From Rhodocollybia butyracea (Eukaryota; Basidiomycota; Agaricomycetes; Agaricales; Omphalotaceae): a stretch of 64,000 bases of DNA. The stretch is taken from assembly GCA_015501585.1 (NCBI GenBank), contig JADNRY010000196.1, positions 1 to 64,000 of the forward strand, given 5' to 3'. Made by a program: the position numbers and the translations under genes. Each line of letters opens with the position of its first letter. Position 1 is the first letter of the stretch. Below are positions 32,701 to 45,073 of this stretch, piece after piece. The notes under the pieces were generated by a model, which saw nothing but the letters and a program-made list of their open reading frames with translations, did not search any database and was not told the origin of the DNA.

Positions 32701-34243
32701 ACCTGGGCCATCAACACTACAATTTAGGAGTAGTTATCTTAATATTCCTGGCAAAGGAAAAAACATTGTGAGAAACACTCAAATGATGCAAAGTAGTGGT
32801 GGTGGTGGACCTCCTGATCAACCCAACGATCCTCCAAGTGGGAACTATGGAGATTCAGGGGATGAGGGCCAGAACCGAGAGGGTCACTTACCGGACCATA
32901 ATAATTTTGAGAATGGGGAAAATCATAATGGAGGGGAAGGAGAAGGTCAATATAATGGACCTCCTGATGGACCCCCAGGAGGACCCCCAGGAGGTTATTA
33001 TGGCTATGGAAGGGATGGGCGTGATGGGCGTGATGGAAGAGATGGAAGAGATGCACGAGATGCACGAGATGCACGTGAAATGGAAAATGAGCAAAGGCAA
33101 AGAGAGAGTGAGAGAGATAGAGAGCTCACACGTACACTCAATTATGAGTCAAAACTTGATATTGCAAAGCCGGAACAATTTTCGGGTACTAACCGTGCAA
33201 AATGGAGGCCGTTTGTGGATAAGTGCTTGACAATGTTCAAGGCAAAACCCACAATATATGCTGCTGATAAATCTAAAGTAATGTTTGCAACTTCTTACCT
33301 TATTGATTCTGCGTATACGTTTTACCAGAATTTAATGCGGCGGGAGGAGCAAGGCAACAATGTGCCAGAACTTCTATTCTGGGATCATTTTGTATTAGCC
33401 TTTAGTAAACGATTTGGTCTATACGATGAAGTATTAACGGCACAATCCAAATTGGACAAGACATACCAATGCACAAATGAACCCTTTGGAGATTATATCA
33501 TACGGTTTGAGGAGTTCAGCACTAAATGTGAATACAATGATGCTGCCATGAGATTCCGCTTAATAAAGCAGATCAGATCAGATCTTCGTGAGAAACTGAC
33601 CAACAGAAGTGGAGGTCTACCAAACACTTATGAAGAACTGACAGATCACTTGATGGCAGTGGACAATGTTAGAGAATCCTTTACCAATATGGGTCTCTCT
33701 GTGGGGTCCACCTTTCCAAGAAGGAATGACTAAATGGTAAGCACTATCTCAGGTAATACCACTCATCCTACAGGTCAGGGGTCAGGATCTCGGAATGCTG
33801 GACCTAGCCCTGGGAACCAGAGTGGAAATTATCAGAGGGATAATCAGGCTACCGGACGGCGTGCAATGTCAGAGGAAATAAGTACAAGTGAGGAGATAAG
33901 TGAGGAGGTAGTAAGGGGAGTGAAAGAAGAATTGAAACCAAGGAGTGAATATCCTAGGGTTCCAACTGAAGTATGGAATTAGCGTTGGAAAGATGGTGTT
34001 TGTGCCTTATGTGAAAGTCATGAACATAAATATTCTGACCATTTCAATGATCTCAAAAGTGGAAAAAATAAAGAAGGTGTTATTGGCAGAGCTGCATTCA
34101 TTGACTATGACAATGATCATCAAGAACCCGAGAACTTATTTGTGGAAATTGAAGGGTTTGACCACCCAATCCATATTTCTGACCCTGTATTAAATGGGCC
34201 ACTAGGAGAGGATTACAGTCAGAGAGGCGAAGACCAATGTTAA
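29706..34243 (+). pseudogene. Large Ty3-type Gag with three stop codons and a solo-LTR insertion
   Basis: Leaving out the 225-bp solo LTR and one 5-bp duplicate (31261-31490), one frame of 1,436 codons runs from the ATG at 29706 to the TAA at 34241. It is interrupted only by in-frame TGA (32345), TAA (33731) and TAG (33980), with no frameshift. The N-terminal two thirds are Pro/Ser/Asn/Gly-rich and probably disordered, with a short repeat of GRDGRDGRD/ARDARD type at about 33015-33080. The capsid-like Gag domain is at about 33150-33700 (KPEQFSGTNRAKWRPFVDKC, SYLIDSAYTFYQNLM, FWDHFVLAFSKRFG, EPFGDYIIRFEEFSTK). A possible zinc-binding stretch CALCESHEHKYSDHF follows the TAG. All three stops could arise by C-to-T or G-to-A changes. 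The start is only 30 bp past the LTR. Confidence 0.8.
31261..31485 (+). mobile_element. Solo LTR inside the Ty3-type gag
   Basis: The second 225-bp copy of the family at 15505-15729 (TGTGAGCAATAGG...TTCTCAACA), with target duplication AATAG at 31256-31260 and 31486-31490. It puts a stop into gag just after ATA-GTG. Being inside an element whose own LTRs are nearly identical, it must be younger than that gag frame. Confidence 0.88.
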
Positions 34244-34802
34244 AGGAGATGCTCCATAAAATAAAATAAAAAATTTGATAAAAACAATGAAAAGGGAGGA
34301 CATAGAGAGAAGTAGATGCAAGGAGTAAATGTTGAGGATAATGCAAGCAAGAGTAACATTAGAAAAGGCAGCTGAGCCAACGCGGCGCCAGGGAATAAAG
34401 GAGGGGATGAGAACCATGGAATAAATGCTACCTAACCAAATACAAGCTTATCTTGGTTTAAATGCAGATTGGGTTTTTAAAAAAAAAGAAAAAACAGCAG
34501 TTGATGGCACATAACTTTTTTTTCATATTGGTCCAGCTTACAGATTGCTTTACTCCAACAAATGACATGCACATAAAATAAAAACAAGAACAGGTGGTAC
34601 AAGACACCTACCAGGCATTGGAGGATGTGCATAAGCTAGCCATTGCTACAGGGCAAGAAGGACAATCAGTGCCGCAACTAAAATAAAAATTTGTACTCAA
34701 TCATTTGTATTTGATTATTGACTGCTAGCCAGCAAAATCAAATTCAATGGAAAGCTTTGAATCAAGGACTTCGAGGGCTCAGTCTTTGGAAGGGGGAGCT
34801 TC
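34244..34802. other. Non-coding 3' part of the Ty3-type element
   Basis: AT-rich sequence between the gag stop and the 3' LTR. At 559 bp it is too short for a pol gene and has no recognisable enzyme motif. Confidence 0.7.
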
Positions 34803-35772
34803 TGTAAGGTATTGAACAACTTAGCACATCTCCTGTTCATAACTATTATTACTTGGCACTCAAAATGACTTGGAATGACTAGACCTGCTGATCATGTGAC
34901 TATGACTTGCTGGAACATGCGGGTATATTCAAATGAGTTACATTGAGTCATTGAGGCTGTACTTATTTAGAATGGCTTACTCATGCAAACCATGGTTTGC
35001 CTTGAGGCTAACACATGTACTATATATTCAATTACTTAATGATTTCCCATGTAAAAGACTATAAAAGGGGGGGAATTACCCATACACCCTTTTTCTTTAG
35101 TCTCTATATTTTGTAACCCAGTACCTACAAGAATTACACTTGTTATCTCGATTCTTTGTGTGAACAACACCTGAGGAATTATCTACTGAGTGAATACAGC
35201 AAGACTCACTTTAATATCAAGGATATTGAAGGTACGTATTCCCGACGCTTATTGTCACCAATACCCGTATAGTGCACACCAACTCTATACAAAGATACCC
35301 CCAAAACACCGTAACGTTTAGGTTCTTGTAAGCATTATCTACCGAGCAGCCCCCGAATCTGTTAGATCGGAAGTATTAGCTAAATACAACTGGTTAACAA
35401 GCCTCTTTGTTCGAGACTTGACAGAACAACCTATTTTTTATTTTGAGGCACTCACCATCGTGTCGGCTTTGTTACACCCCATCAAATCTTATCCTTTGTT
35501 CCACTGTCTCATGCTGTTCACTGACAACATGAACACAGTCAATATGTTCAACTCTTTGAAGGCAAAACAACTGTACAATCCCTTTTAATCACAGCTATTG
35601 AGCATTCAATCTGTGCTAATGTTCAATTCTGCGTTGTTCATCTCCCAGGGGAGGACAACAGTTTTGCCAATGCCCTTTCTCATTTTGACTATACCCGGAT
35701 CTCTCAGCTTGTGCCGAGCATGGAAATCTCCAGTTTTACACCCCCTCAATTGGTGCTGGGGGCAGAAGAGAA

Positions 35773-36761
35773 ATGAACATACCACTTTCTTCCTCCAGAC
35801 AACTGGTTTGTGATGTCTGGAGCCGAGAGTGTTTACTTCATGAACATTCAGTAGCTCTTGGAAGTGTCCTTGAACCTTCTTCTTGGGCAACTTACTCTTC
35901 AGCAGTTCAATCTTATGTCCATTTTTGCTCCAATCATAACTTTCCACTCGATCCAAGTCCAGACACTCTCTCTTTCTACATCACGTATATGTGTCACTTT
36001 ATCAAACTGAAATCAGTATCCTCTTATCTTTCGGGGATATGCAACCAGCTTGAGGTTTTTTACCCTGATATTCAAAAAAACTGCACTCATCCTATTGTCA
36101 AGCGTACTCTGAAAGGATGCAAAAAGCTTCATGCATCTGCTGCCTTGAGAAAGCGCCCATTACGTCAAAGTGAACTCACAGAGACATTTGACAAACTCCA
36201 TCCCTCAGCAAGCTTTGACAACTTGCTTTTCCTTGCTATCTTATTTGTTGGATTTTTTTGCACTTATGCATTTGGGTGAACTGGTCTTCCCGGATAGGAA
36301 GGATTTCCAAGATTTTTGCAAGGTGACTTTGCATTCATCCCTGGTGATTGACAGCAATCACCTTGAATTTAATCTTCCTACCCACAAAGCAGACCATACT
36401 TTTGAAGGGAACAAAGTAATTATCAACTCTTCCGATGACAAAGACAACACTGTGCGCATCATTTCCCAGTATGTTTGTGAACGTGACCATCAATTTCCTG
36501 GCTTACTGCATTTATGGGTATGCTCGGATGGGTCTGTCCCCACACAATCTTGGTTTCTTCGCCGCCTACAAACCTTTTTCAATGACAATGTTGCAGGTCA
36601 CTCTCTTCGTTCTTGGTGGTGCAACTTGGTTGGCTTCCTTAGGTGTCCCGGCTGAGCTTATTCAGGCAACGGGTTGCTGGGCATCAGAATCATTCAAGAT
36701 CTACATCTGCACACATCCTGTGCTGTTGACCGCCTTGATCTTCATGCGGCGAGCCTCTTGA
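35773..36761 (+). pseudogene. Tyrosine recombinase of DIRS-like copy B
   Basis: Same protein as in copy A. The N-terminal and middle parts stay in one frame here (to about 36250) because the A-specific shift is absent; an extra T near 36250 then shifts it, and the shared break after GHSLRS follows. It reads GCWASESFKIYI with the same unusual Cys for Arg. Confidence 0.75.
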
Positions 36762-36942
36762 CTTCACACCTCCTCATCATCATCAATCTATCTTCATCTT
36801 TTTAGCCTTTTACCCATTCTGTTGTTTGTCAATCTATGTCTTTCCAGGGTGCAGCCGCTGCATCAGGGCTGTACCTGTGTCCTGCTACATTCTCATGATT
36901 CCACCAGAGAAGCATCAAAAATAATGCCTGGTTGATTAGTTG

Positions 36943-37628
36943 GTTTTAAAAGATTGATTTACAAGAGTCTAATCAACCTGGTAAGTTCAGCAGCTACTCT
37001 TTTTCTTGCCTCGTCACTCACCGACAGTCAGTGTACGCTCCGCGCGACTCAGACCCCGCTCTCCTTTCCGTCGGTGTAGTACACTTGTTTCAGTCAGGTA
37101 CACTCCGCACGCTCGCAGCCATCTGCCCTGTTCTGACTCGTGCTTGGCTTTTCAGCCACTTTCATCAATGTCTCATTTCCATTTCTACTTACTTATATCA
37201 AGTGAGCCGTCGTAGTCAGCTTAGCACTTTCTTTCTAACCCGACGAACTCAGGTGATGCCTCAAAGTAGCTTTCTTTCTGACCTGACCTGACGAGCTCAG
37301 TCTGTTTGTTTCTTGTATTCTCTGCATTACGTCGAGTCAGAAAGAAAGTGCTAAGCTGACTACAACAGCTCACTTGATATAAGTAGAAATAGAAATGAGA
37401 CGTTGATGAAAGTGGCTGAAAAGCCAAGCATGAGTCAGAACAGGGCAGATGGCTGCAAGCACGCGGAGCATACCTGACTGAAACAAGTGTACTACACCGA
37501 CGGAAAGGAGAGCGGGGTCTGAGTCGTGCGGAGCGTATACTGACCGTCAGTGGGTAACGAGGCAAGAAAAAGAGTAGCCGCCAAACTTACCAGGTTGATT
37601 AGACTCTTGTAAATCAATCTTTTAAAAC
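36943..37628. repeat. Fold-back (long inverted repeat) element
   Basis: Two arms of about 300 bp (36943-37245 and 37320-37628), roughly 90% alike, with ends GTTTTAAAAGATTGATTTAC. They surround a 75-bp spacer. Related small open frames on both strands are one sequence read from each arm. No target duplication is visible. The left end coincides with the end of DIRS-like similarity. Confidence 0.8.
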
Positions 37629-39452
37629 AAATTAATTGATCCTTTACTCACTTCCAGAATCCCAGAGAAACAATCTGTTTTTTGTCCCGAACTCAACTAA
37701 TATAATCTTGTAAGGCTTTTATATGCGCTTTCACAGCGAAAAGATGAAACTAATATATTCTCTGTTATGCTCTCTGATCAAAATTCTTTGCCACAATAGT
37801 AATTGCACTTCAAACAATGATGAACAATATTTATCTGTAAAGGACTACACTGTCAAGGTGCAACCACTGAAGCAGGTAATTGTCATGCCCTAGGCATATA
37901 CAGACTGCCGACGTTTCCTGCTTACCATTACATAACCCGCTTCCGCCGCATTTCCGGTTCCGATACACTTCCGCTTTGCTTCTGTCTTACTATTTCCTTC
38001 ACCGTACACTTTCTATGATCCCGCCGATCCATTCTCCATCATTCTTACAATCATACATATGCTTTATGCTCATCCCGCCGCTTCCGCTTATGTCCATCAT
38101 TGTCTTTCATCCCTTGTACTTCTTTTAGCTATTCTTGTCTTTTCTACTCTTGGATTATTACCTATCGCTACTCCGGTCCTCGAGTACCCTTTAAATAGTT
38201 CCGTACCATGTCAAGTACAGTACATTGGAAATATTGCTTAACCCCTTGACTCGTGTGCTCTTGTGTGTTCCGGTTTCTCGCTTTATCTGTTTCTTTAACT
38301 CTGTTTCTTCACTCCATTGTTTTCACAACCTCTGCAATTTACTATCATCTATTTGGTTCCGCTCTGTTTGCGCCGCATCAGGTCAGCCACCGCTTGACCT
38401 TCCGCTTCCGCTCATATCGCTATCAAAGCCGCTTGCACTTAGTGGGTCCTACCCTTCGAGTCGGAAACTCATCTACTCTTAGGCTTACTCGCTGAGTTCA
38501 TTCTATCGCCTGTACGGACCTACCGTCCCTACATTAGTCCCTTGGACAATCCCAACACGAGTCTTACATCCCATAGGCACTTCGGAACCGTTCTACACTC
38601 ACATCCTTTCACATCTCAAACCAACTTTCCCAGTTCGGCTGAACAACAGAAGTACGGAGCGTATCCGCACTTTGGTTTCCAGGTTCGTAACCCGCGCTCG
38701 AAGGATTCCGCCTAGATCCTTACAGTAATAAACTGGAGACTCACTCTCGTAACCGTGACAGAGGTCAGCTGACTATTGGCACTGGGCGAATCTGGCTTCT
38801 TATCGAGCTCAATTAGGCTAGCCCAATATGCTATCGGTAATTCGGAATTCGGACTTTCATCGATATTGATCAACGTGATACACCCACGCAGATGATCCCT
38901 GTTTGAGGGCCCACAATGGTAGAGAATATGAAAGATTAATAAGATTGATTGCAAGATAGGTAAACTCGGGAAGGCAATGTACATTTACAGTCTTCAATTG
39001 ATTCAAAAGCACAGCGCTGAACAGGTCTTGAAGCTTGAAGAAGGACGCAGTGGCCCGTGGGATTTTGGGAAGAAGCCCGTGGTGCTGTGGACTATGTTCG
39101 TAACAATCCCGTCTACAGTTCCCGAGCAGGATCAGGTAGAAATCAAAAGTCTAGAGCTCAAGTATATACGCCATCCGTCACACATTACATAAATTATAAG
39201 AAATTAGGTTTGCTTATCACCATGCCGCAATCCGGCTCTGGACTCGCCGCTTGCTACTTAGCTTTTTGGGTACACAGTCGTTAATATCCTTGTCTGAGCA
39301 ATGGGATACTGGGGAATGACACCTTTTCATGCCAAAGAAGGAAGCCCCACTGCTCACTTCAAATGATCTCTCATTTTGGCACAAGAAGAGGAGCCCACCA
39401 ATCCTGCCTGCAACCTGAGCATGAGGATAGGTGATAGGTTAAGACTCACCCA
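37629..39452. other. Non-coding, pyrimidine-rich region
   Basis: No gene recognised. About 37900-38500 is C/T-rich, with short frames only. About 39100-39260 is related, in inverted orientation, to about 49560-49700 on the other side of the CACTA-like element. Confidence 0.4.
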
Positions 39453-39479
39453 CACTACGGGAAGGAAAAACAATTAATT

Positions 39480-39830
39480 TGATTGTCTGAGACAATCATG
39501 TTTTGAAAAAACAATCATTTAGATGTTTTTTTGCGAAACACCCATTTTGATTGTCTTGAGCAAACAATCATTTAGAATGCCCACAATTTAAGACAATCAT
39601 TTAGATTGCCTAGTATTGAGGACAATCATTTTGATTGTCTTGAGTAAGCAATCATTTAGAGTGCCCAATTTAAGACAATCATTTGGATTGCCTACTATTA
39701 AGGACAATCAACATGATTGTCTTGAGCAAACAATCATTTAGAGTGCCCAACCCAAGACAATCAGTGAGATTGTCTCTTATTGAGGACAATCATTCAGAGT
39801 GCCAAGAATTAAGACAATCATTATGACTAA
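39480..39830. repeat. Left subterminal repeat array
   Basis: Roughly ten to twelve copies of 'acaatcattt(a/g)gattg(t/c)c' in both orientations, spaced about 20-40 bp. These probably serve as transposase-binding sites, by analogy with CACTA elements. Confidence 0.7.
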
Positions 39831-42800
39831 TGTCAGGGTGGACCAAAGGTAAGACAAAAATGGTTTCAACTGTAGTAAGTTTTCAGCGAGTCACACATAA
39901 ACTTTCAAATCCTCAGTAAATACAAAAAAAGGATCTACAAAGTCTAGTGATGTGCAGGTGGCGCCAGGACTCTGAGCACTATTGAACAGCTTGATGCTGG
40001 TAGAAGTTGTCAGCAGGTTTTGTGAAGCACCTGAATGATACTGAAGGATCCTAGGAGGTACATCAAGAGGCAAGGCGATGGAGATGGTAGTGGTAGCAGA
40101 AATGAGACCACAAGGACAAATTTCATGTACTTCGTGCTTTCAGAACCACTTGAAAAACTTCAGGACAATGCAAGGATCAAAGGTCCCTTAGCTCCCGGGC
40201 TGCGCTCCCCCCTTCCCCTCACTGGTGCAGAGGAGTGCCAAGGCTGCGCAGGGGACTCACCTTATCATCTCAAAATACATTTCTATCCGGGGAGCTATGT
40301 CCTGTTTGGTGGGCAGGTGGACTTTAGCATTTGGTTGAAGTTCAGCGCATTGTATGTGACACTGTGTTCAGATCTTTTACATTTGTTTCATCCCCTTTTG
40401 CTTAAACATTACTTTATAATTACGACCAAGTGTTCCCGTAACGCGTAATGGGCCCCCGGAACTTAGCAATTTTTAACTTCCTAACGCATAACATTGAAGC
40501 AGGAACGATTAAAAAATAAGATTGTAACATCCCCCAATTTAGTGAAATTTCAGGGTAAAAACCATTTTTCAATGACAACAGCATCTAAATGTACAGAGCA
40601 ATCTACCCGGGTACTAGAGGTAATTATTTTAGGCTATCGACGTGTCGCCGCGGGCCTAGTATACAAGCGCTTATTCAAACTACATACTGACGCCACACAG
40701 AAATGTGCCTTTAACGCTGCTTCTTGGTTCTCCCTTCTTCAACATCACTGTCCCGCGTGAAGATCCAGTCCTTGCCATGCCATGCAGGCACATGCATTTT
40801 TCGCTTCCCTCTGCCCAGCACTTCCATTTCATCCAGATTACTTCAACCTTGCACTGTCTCACTTTCTTCGGCAACACCGGGAACTTCGATGTTGGGATCT
40901 TCGGCATCTGCGGTACATTCCAACGCCCCATTGTTGTTCTCTACTAGTCCATTGATGTCTTTCTTCCCTTCAGATATCACATGCTTCACCATCACCAAAA
41001 TTGGCACATCACAAGAGTCGTCGAAATCACCTGTATAGGTGAACACTGGTTCCTCGACCAGTTCCACATCTGCCGGCATTTTCTCAACCTCTACCAACTT
41101 TTTTGGCCTCTTTTTTGGGTTACCGGCTCCGGCGCTGTGTCATAGTTGGAAAGTTTTCAGTGGAGATCAGGGTGTGTAGTCTTTAGTGTCTGCAGCGCAT
41201 GAAGAGTCTGAGGGCTTGTTAGAGATTCCTGGGAGCAGTCATAGGGACCGATACGGCACAGCTGAAAGGCCTGCCCAAGAGTTAGCTGGCTGGAAAGAAC
41301 ATACTGAGGTACAAGCCAAATACCTTCTTTATGAGTTCAGGATTGTTAATATCATGGAAGGCTTTCAGTGAACTCCCTTGCCCTCTCTGACCTCGGTGTG
41401 GAAGTGCTACCTCCCTTCCCGGTAGCTAGTCCCTCCCATATGGCATATATCTTCCTCTCCTGCCTTACAATTATACTTTGTACATTACAAACCAATCTAC
41501 ACTTCAGAAACTCCATCATTTCACTTCCACCTCTTTCACACACTCTTCCTCCTTCCTTTTTACTTCCACCATGTATCCTCTAAATATCTTCCCTTTCTTT
41601 CCTGGACTGGCACGAAGACACAACTCTTTCAGCAAGCTGTAAATGGAAATCAATGGTAGCCATCACTAAATCCGGGGAAATCTTGCCAGGGATTACACCT
41701 CTCACCAGGTGTAATAAAGATTACACAGTGCGGTAATGGATTATAATGCAGCTAGCGGTCGGATAAAATGATTTTCCTCTTATTATGAGTGATTATGGGC
41801 GGAACATAATGATTATACCGAGAATACTGACAGCGGTAATCCTGAGAGCAGCCTAAAATTGATTGTCATTGCCCTGTAATTCTTCCTCCCAGATGATCTT
41901 GCTATATGAGATTCATATCTTCATTATGTCGTCCTTGTATCTCTCTCCAACGCTGAGGAATGTCTTCTGGGTAATGTAATCATATGTATTTTCCTCGTCA
42001 TGACATAGTAATATTCATAAAGTTTGAGTACTACTAAGGCTGGATTCCAAGAACTTCGCAACTCGAACTTGCTAACCTTTTTACTCGCGAAATGATTCAC
42101 TTGCTTGAATCCTTCATTCTTCATAGTAGATTCACCTCTAGTAGCCTCCTTTCCGGTAAGTAAAAGTATCGCTTTCTTCGCCACAAGCATTGAAGCAAGA
42201 GCAAGCATGCCGCCCTTTGATTCGAAACTCAAACCCAACTCAAACCAACCCTTACGATCAAACGGTGAGCCGACCATTAGGCTGTCACAGCAGGTCACAG
42301 CCCGAAACCACCTAGAGCTCAAGCTCCTATGACTTTGACCTAGACGCAGTATGAGCATGGTCATGAATGATGAGCACGAGTAAGTTTAAGAGCTTCTGCG
42401 CCATGATTATACGGTGCTATAAAATGCTACAGTCTTTTAGTACAATAATGGTCGTTGTATCATACTCGGCTCCGCCTTACAGGGTACAGTGCTCCACAGC
42501 AGGGACAACTCATCTTATATGCATCAAGATCTGCTTGTCAGTCGCTTGTACTAGCTGTACTCGTTGTAGCTTGTTGTTCCCTCTTGACCCTCACGGGTAA
42601 TAGCAACCGCGTCGATTATTACCCACACAAAATGGTATTTAAACTGGGTTAAATGCTTTTACGCGTTTACATCTTTCTTCCCCACTTTACTGTCAACGGT
42701 TCTAACTTCTGTCAAGTCAACTCAAGATACCCAAGCTCAGGTCATAACTCACCTCAAAATTTACTCGAAGCTCATTCCATGCTAGTCACAACTACAACCC

Positions 42801-44495
42801 AGACTGCTGAGCAATCCAATGCAGTTCCCTCAATGTTTTCTTTCGCTGCTCCAAGCCAATACAGCTCAAGGTTCTTCAAGTTGATTTCAAAATTCAAGCA
42901 CTGCAGCCTCGTACTTTAGCCCTCTCGTTATGTCCCCATATACCTACTATAGTAGTAGTAATTAACTTATATGTATCGTTTGGAATAAAATGTGTTACTG
43001 CTCAATTGAATTCATGGATGGTTACCAGTTAGTAATGCGACGAAAGCGACCAGAAAAAGCTGCCTGCCAGCTCTAACCTGATAATTTGTTTCAATCGCAT
43101 ATAAATATTCTCTCCCGTTACGATGCAGTATAAGTATTTTTACTCACTGCAATGCAGACAGAAGGGTGATGCATGTATGGCAAATGAAGGACATAGTTAT
43201 CATCTTTTGATAATATGACAGTAATCATTTTCGAATTTGGGCTAAGCGTTTAATGCATTATAATCAATTGTCAAATGCTTAGCACCATTATCAGGACATT
43301 ATCTCGGTTACGGCTGACCGCCAGTGAGTTCTCCAGATCATAATCAAATATGATAACTCTCGAGATTTAGTGATGGCCATTATGACAAATCCACCAACTT
43401 CGCTGGCCAACGTTTTGCACATCGACACACCTTACCAGCTCAAACTACATTTCTGCAGGACCCTCAGCACGTCCTCTGTCGATCCCACTCTTCAGTTTGG
43501 TTGCGGGAAGACTGTAACCGTTTTAGCGGTTCAGTTCATTTTTAGTACATTTGGATGTTCCTATCTTTTGATTTCATTTGATTCCTGTTTTCCTTAGATT
43601 TGTTTACCCAAAGGCATAAGTTCCAATTCTTCCTACTATTCCTTTCTTGTATTACTACTATGTACCACATATACAAGTCAGGTAGCACTGTGAGAGTACG
43701 TGCAGCAGACTGTATATTTAAAATACTTGTATGTAGAGAAATTCTAGGACTTGTCACTTCTCTTTTCAATCATTATTATTTTGTTAGCGAAGACGGATCA
43801 TGAACTACACCGCAAGCGAACACAGAAATTAGAATAATCTAGTTAAGTCCCGTTTTATCACTTCTCGCTTATTCTCAAGTAGGACCCGACTGAAGACCCG
43901 ACTGGTCCTTGCTTGGACCAAGTTCTCTTACTTCATTGGAATTTGGTTGGCTCCTTCCTTGAAAAATCCCGGTGTCCCGCTACTGCCCCTGCCCAATATC
44001 TCTACCCTCCCTAAGATCCCTCTTTGTTGGGAGGCTCCCACTGATACCTACACCTGTTCCATGGGTACCGTTCCCCTATGCTTTGCAAACATCATTGTAA
44101 CTCCAATTGGCAGTGAAGCTGCTCACGTGCCAAGGCAATGCTACCCTTGTTTCTTTGACTCGTCTTGCTTTCCTGGAGAAGGTGTTCAACCTGCCGCACC
44201 TGAATATGAATATTGAATCCTGATTTTCTCTGCGTTCCGTCATTTGAGTGAGCTTCAATACTGGCTTCAAGGCTTTATAAAAGCGACAAGGTTCTTGTAC
44301 TTGCACAATTTTTCTCATCTTTCTGGGATGCGTAAGACCATGCTTCAGGGAGGTTACAGCCTTCCAACAGTGATACATGTATGTTGCGTCTTTGAGGGAG
44401 TGGTAAAGCGTGATCCCATCAAAAGAAGTGGAAAGCAGGAAGATCATAAGAAAACTTGGAGACGCTACCAATGGTATAAGTACATACCATTGATT
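39831..44495. other. Interior of the CACTA-like element, left part
   Basis: No intact gene. The minus-strand frame at 40843-41097 is acidic and protein-like (DVELVEEPVFTYTGDFDDS), preceded in frame by lysine-rich NPKKRPKKLVEVE. It may be a remnant of an element-encoded protein, but no family is recognised. Other frames (39900-40450, 41924-42364, 43370-43800) show no domains. Confidence 0.35.
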
Positions 44496-45073
44496 TAGGG
44501 CTCTGCCCGGAACCGTACCGTATAAGCCTCTCAAGCTTCTTGATACGGTACGGCCCATGGTACGGTAGATAGCCGTATAGAGCGTATTTTGACGGCCGTT
44601 ACAGCCGTAAATACGGTCTACCAGATAAACTGAGTAAATAGCCTGGCTCCCAATGTATTTCATTTGATCAAGTAAACTATCTCTCAGATTAACATCCTTT
44701 TTGAACTGTACATATCTCTTAATAACTAGGTAAGAGTCACCTTGAGACAAACCCGGACTGCCGGCATCTCCGGAACTTCTCATCAGGTCCCAATACCCGG
44801 TTATATTCCCTATTGTGAGCAAGAAATAATTAATTATACCACATATGAGAGTATTCCCAGCCATTGTAGTCTCGACTGTAGCCAAATAAAGACTGTCAAA
44901 CTACGATTTTGCTCTTACTAGTACCGTATCCCATATTGCCGTATTACGGCTACCGTACCGTCAGGCCATGGAACTCTAGTTTACAATACGAATACGGCTC
45001 AACGTAAGCCGTATGGCACCGTAAATTATACGGCCGTAACCGTATACGGTATACGGTACGGTGCAGAGCCCTA
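44496..45073. mobile_element. MITE-like inverted repeat (TAGGGCTCTGC ends)
   Basis: Ends TAGGGCTCTGC and GCAGAGCCCTA, with internal palindromic 'taccgtatacggta' motifs (ggaaccgtaccgtat; accgtatacggtatacggtacgg). 578 bp, no coding sequence. The TAGGG ends resemble hAT MITEs, but no 8-bp target duplication was found, so the class is tentative. Confidence 0.65.

Larger units (their letters stand above)
29055..35423 (+). mobile_element. Gag-only, apparently self-primed Ty3/gypsy-type LTR element
   Basis: A full element of 6,369 bp with LTRs of 621 bp each (29055-29675, 34803-35423; TGTAAGGTATTG...GACTTGACA) that differ at only a few sites, so the insertion is recent. The target duplication GAACA is perfect (29050-29054, 35424-35428). 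A purine tract ggaagggggagc precedes the 3' LTR. There is no tRNA-type primer site (no TGG after the LTR). Instead 29677-29692 (aatatagagattaaag) is complementary over 16 bases, with one G-U pair, to 29347-29362 inside the LTR, 35 bp after a TATA box, as in Tf1-type self-priming. One giant gag frame fills the interior; no protease, RT, RNase H or integrase is present. A solo LTR of another family sits inside gag. Confidence 0.9.
29017..36942 (+). mobile_element. DIRS-like retroelement, copy B, 5'-truncated and split by a Ty3-type element
   Basis: Plus-strand copy nearly identical to copy A, starting inside RNase H (ctaccaaatgcgcaatcc, 29017-29054) and continuing at 35424 after the 6.4-kb LTR element. 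RNase H remains run to about 35776, and the tyrosine recombinase from 35773 to 36761. It differs from A by single-base changes in homopolymers: one C fewer near 35583, A7 instead of T8 near 36075 (so the A-specific shift is absent), and one extra T near 36250. The shift after GHSLRS is shared. Similarity to copy A ends at 'gattagtt', exactly where the fold-back repeat starts. A and B lie head to head. Confidence 0.78.

Noticed and set aside
37006..37565. Two related frames on opposite strands as paralogous small proteins
   Set aside because: They are the two arms of one inverted repeat.
39480..39830. Evenly spaced short repeats as a CRISPR array
   Set aside because: Repeats occur in both orientations, are degenerate, and sit next to a CACTA TIR in a eukaryotic genome.
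44076..44885. 269-residue minus-strand frame as a gene
   Set aside because: Half of it lies inside a MITE-like inverted repeat; no domain, and composition is not protein-like.
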